A DNA stretch of 23,667 bases from JAAYCB01 sp012744395 (GTDB lineage Bacteria > Planctomycetota > Planctomycetia > Pirellulales > Thermoguttaceae), in the NCBI GenBank assembly GCA_028703175.1, contig JAQVNJ010000097.1, positions 1 through 23,667 of the forward strand, in the 5' to 3' direction. Below, in pieces: positions 23,029-23,667 of this stretch. Positions within the stretch are counted from its first letter, which is position 1. Each line of letters opens with the position of its first letter. The position numbers and the translations under genes were made by a program. The notes under the pieces are model-generated. The model was not told the DNA's origin, made no database searches, and saw only the letters and a list, made by a program, of their open reading frames with translations.

Positions 23029-23667
23029 TCAGCGGCGAAACGGGAACCGCGCTTCGGCGATTTCGGCCGCGGCGGATCGAGCCTGGGCAAGCAGCGCGTC
23101 GAAGCGGCCTGCCCCGGCCCGCTCGAGATGCTCGACCACGGCGGCCATGGTCTCGATCAGCGCCGCGTCGCGCGTTTCCGGGTTGATCGCCCAGTCGAGG
23201 TGCGAGTCCGCCAGATCGGCCAGTTCGGCCGCCACTGGGTCCATCCACTTCGGATGGGGCCGCTCGTAGTCGCGCCAGTCGACAATCCGCTCGCCGGGCA
23301 GACGCCCGCTGAATTCCAGCTCCCGCCGCATGTCGGACTCGTAAAGTGGAATCGCCAGCGGGCTCGAAGCGATCCGCATCCGCGGGCGCGCCAGCGCCGC
23401 CAGGATCAATCGCCGCAAGGCTTCGATCAACTCCTCGGCGGTCGACTCGTAGTCGGTCAGGAGCTGAAACACCGTGTAGTCCTGCCGCGTCGCGTCGAGG
23501 GCGTCGAGCACGGCGCTTAGTTGTTCGAGGTCGTGCCGCTTGCGCCAGCGGGCGAGCAGGCCGGGATGGAACGACTCGGCGCCGAGTTGGACCATCGGCT
23601 TTGCCCGATCGATCCAGCCGAACAACTCGGGGCAAGGGGCGCCGCCGGCGAGCAGCGAGCGGGGATT
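23029..23667 (-). CDS. C-terminal part of a probable radical SAM protein (partial)
   Basis: The frame is open from the right edge (first codon AAT at 23667) to TGA 23029-23031, giving 212 residues; the N-terminus lies outside the window. The segment MVQLGAESFHPGLLARWRKRHDLEQLSAVLDALDATRQDYTVFQLLTDYESTAEELIEALRRL resembles the middle-to-late part of a radical SAM barrel (G-E-S-F-x-P-x-L-L ... K-x6-Q, then a strand and a D/E-rich helix start). The CxxxCxxC cluster motif would be in the missing part, so the family call is moderate. The rest (RPRMRIASSPLAIPLYESDMRREL) is less familiar. The stop may be a frameshift product: the next frame continues with coding-like sequence to 22859. Confidence 0.6.
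   Translation of the reverse strand, partial: NPRSLLAGGAPCPELFGWIDRAKPMVQLGAESFHPGLLARWRKRHDLEQLSAVLDALDATRQDYTVFQLLTDYESTAEELIEALRRLILAALARPRMRIASSPLAIPLYESDMRRELEFSGRLPGERIVDWRDYERPHPKWMDPVAAELADLADSHLDWAINPETRDAALIETMAAVVEHLERAGAGRFDALLAQARSAAAEIAEARFPFRR

Overview
The window looks like chromosomal DNA from a high-GC planctomycete, probably of the Pirellulales type. The evidence is a DUF1559 protein (type-IV-pilin-like N-terminus, C-terminal H-X9-DG motif) next to a small carboxypeptidase-regulatory-like lipoprotein, an ECF sigma factor operon, a GYF-domain membrane protein, a secreted SGNH hydrolase, and intergenic repeats built on a CCCGACGCGTCAGCGAGG-type sequence. The genus cannot be fixed from the sequence alone.

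Layout, left to right. (1) 1-1520: the right end of an integrated element, with a gene tail, a complete tyrosine recombinase (140-1402), a hairpin on its stop codon, and tRNA-Arg(TCG) whose 3' end faces the integrase. (2) 1895-4129, minus strand: three overlapping genes for a secreted protein, an ECF sigma factor and a one-helix membrane protein that may be its anti-sigma factor. (3) 4319-5865, minus strand: DUF1559 protein and lipoprotein, with a plausible promoter near 5971-6001. (4) 6433-7146: a broken SEC-C-domain gene in gene-poor DNA. (5) 7879-8667: SGNH hydrolase, followed by a 20-bp inverted repeat in a convergent spacer.

(6) 8822-14793, minus strand: the most interesting part. Five tightly packed genes encode an octaheme tetrathionate-reductase-family cytochrome, a seven-haem cytochrome with a C-terminal membrane anchor, a b-type membrane cytochrome, and two YeeE/YedE-type membrane proteins. 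The second YeeE protein is fused to a rhodanese-like domain whose catalytic Cys position holds Ser. The first three start codons are linked by 4-nt ATGA overlaps. I infer an inner-membrane module that passes electrons between quinone and a periplasmic sulfur (or nitrogen) oxyanion through 15 c-type haems, coupled to movement of a sulfur compound.

(7) 15497-16723: secreted M14 carboxypeptidase. (8) 16836-17357: a 152-bp tandem repeat interrupted by a 100-N assembly gap, running into the stop codon of an alpha-glucan phosphorylase (17353-19551, minus). (9) 19790-21566, plus strand: adenylyl-sulfate kinase and two small BON-like paralogues. (10) 21644-22789, minus: zinc-ribbon/GYF/TM protein. 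(11) 23029-23667, minus: C-terminal part of a probable radical SAM protein running off the window.

Many long open frames opposite the GC-rich genes (for example plus strand 8924-10813, 11516-13210, 13207-14799 and 17404-19560) are shadows and are not annotated.
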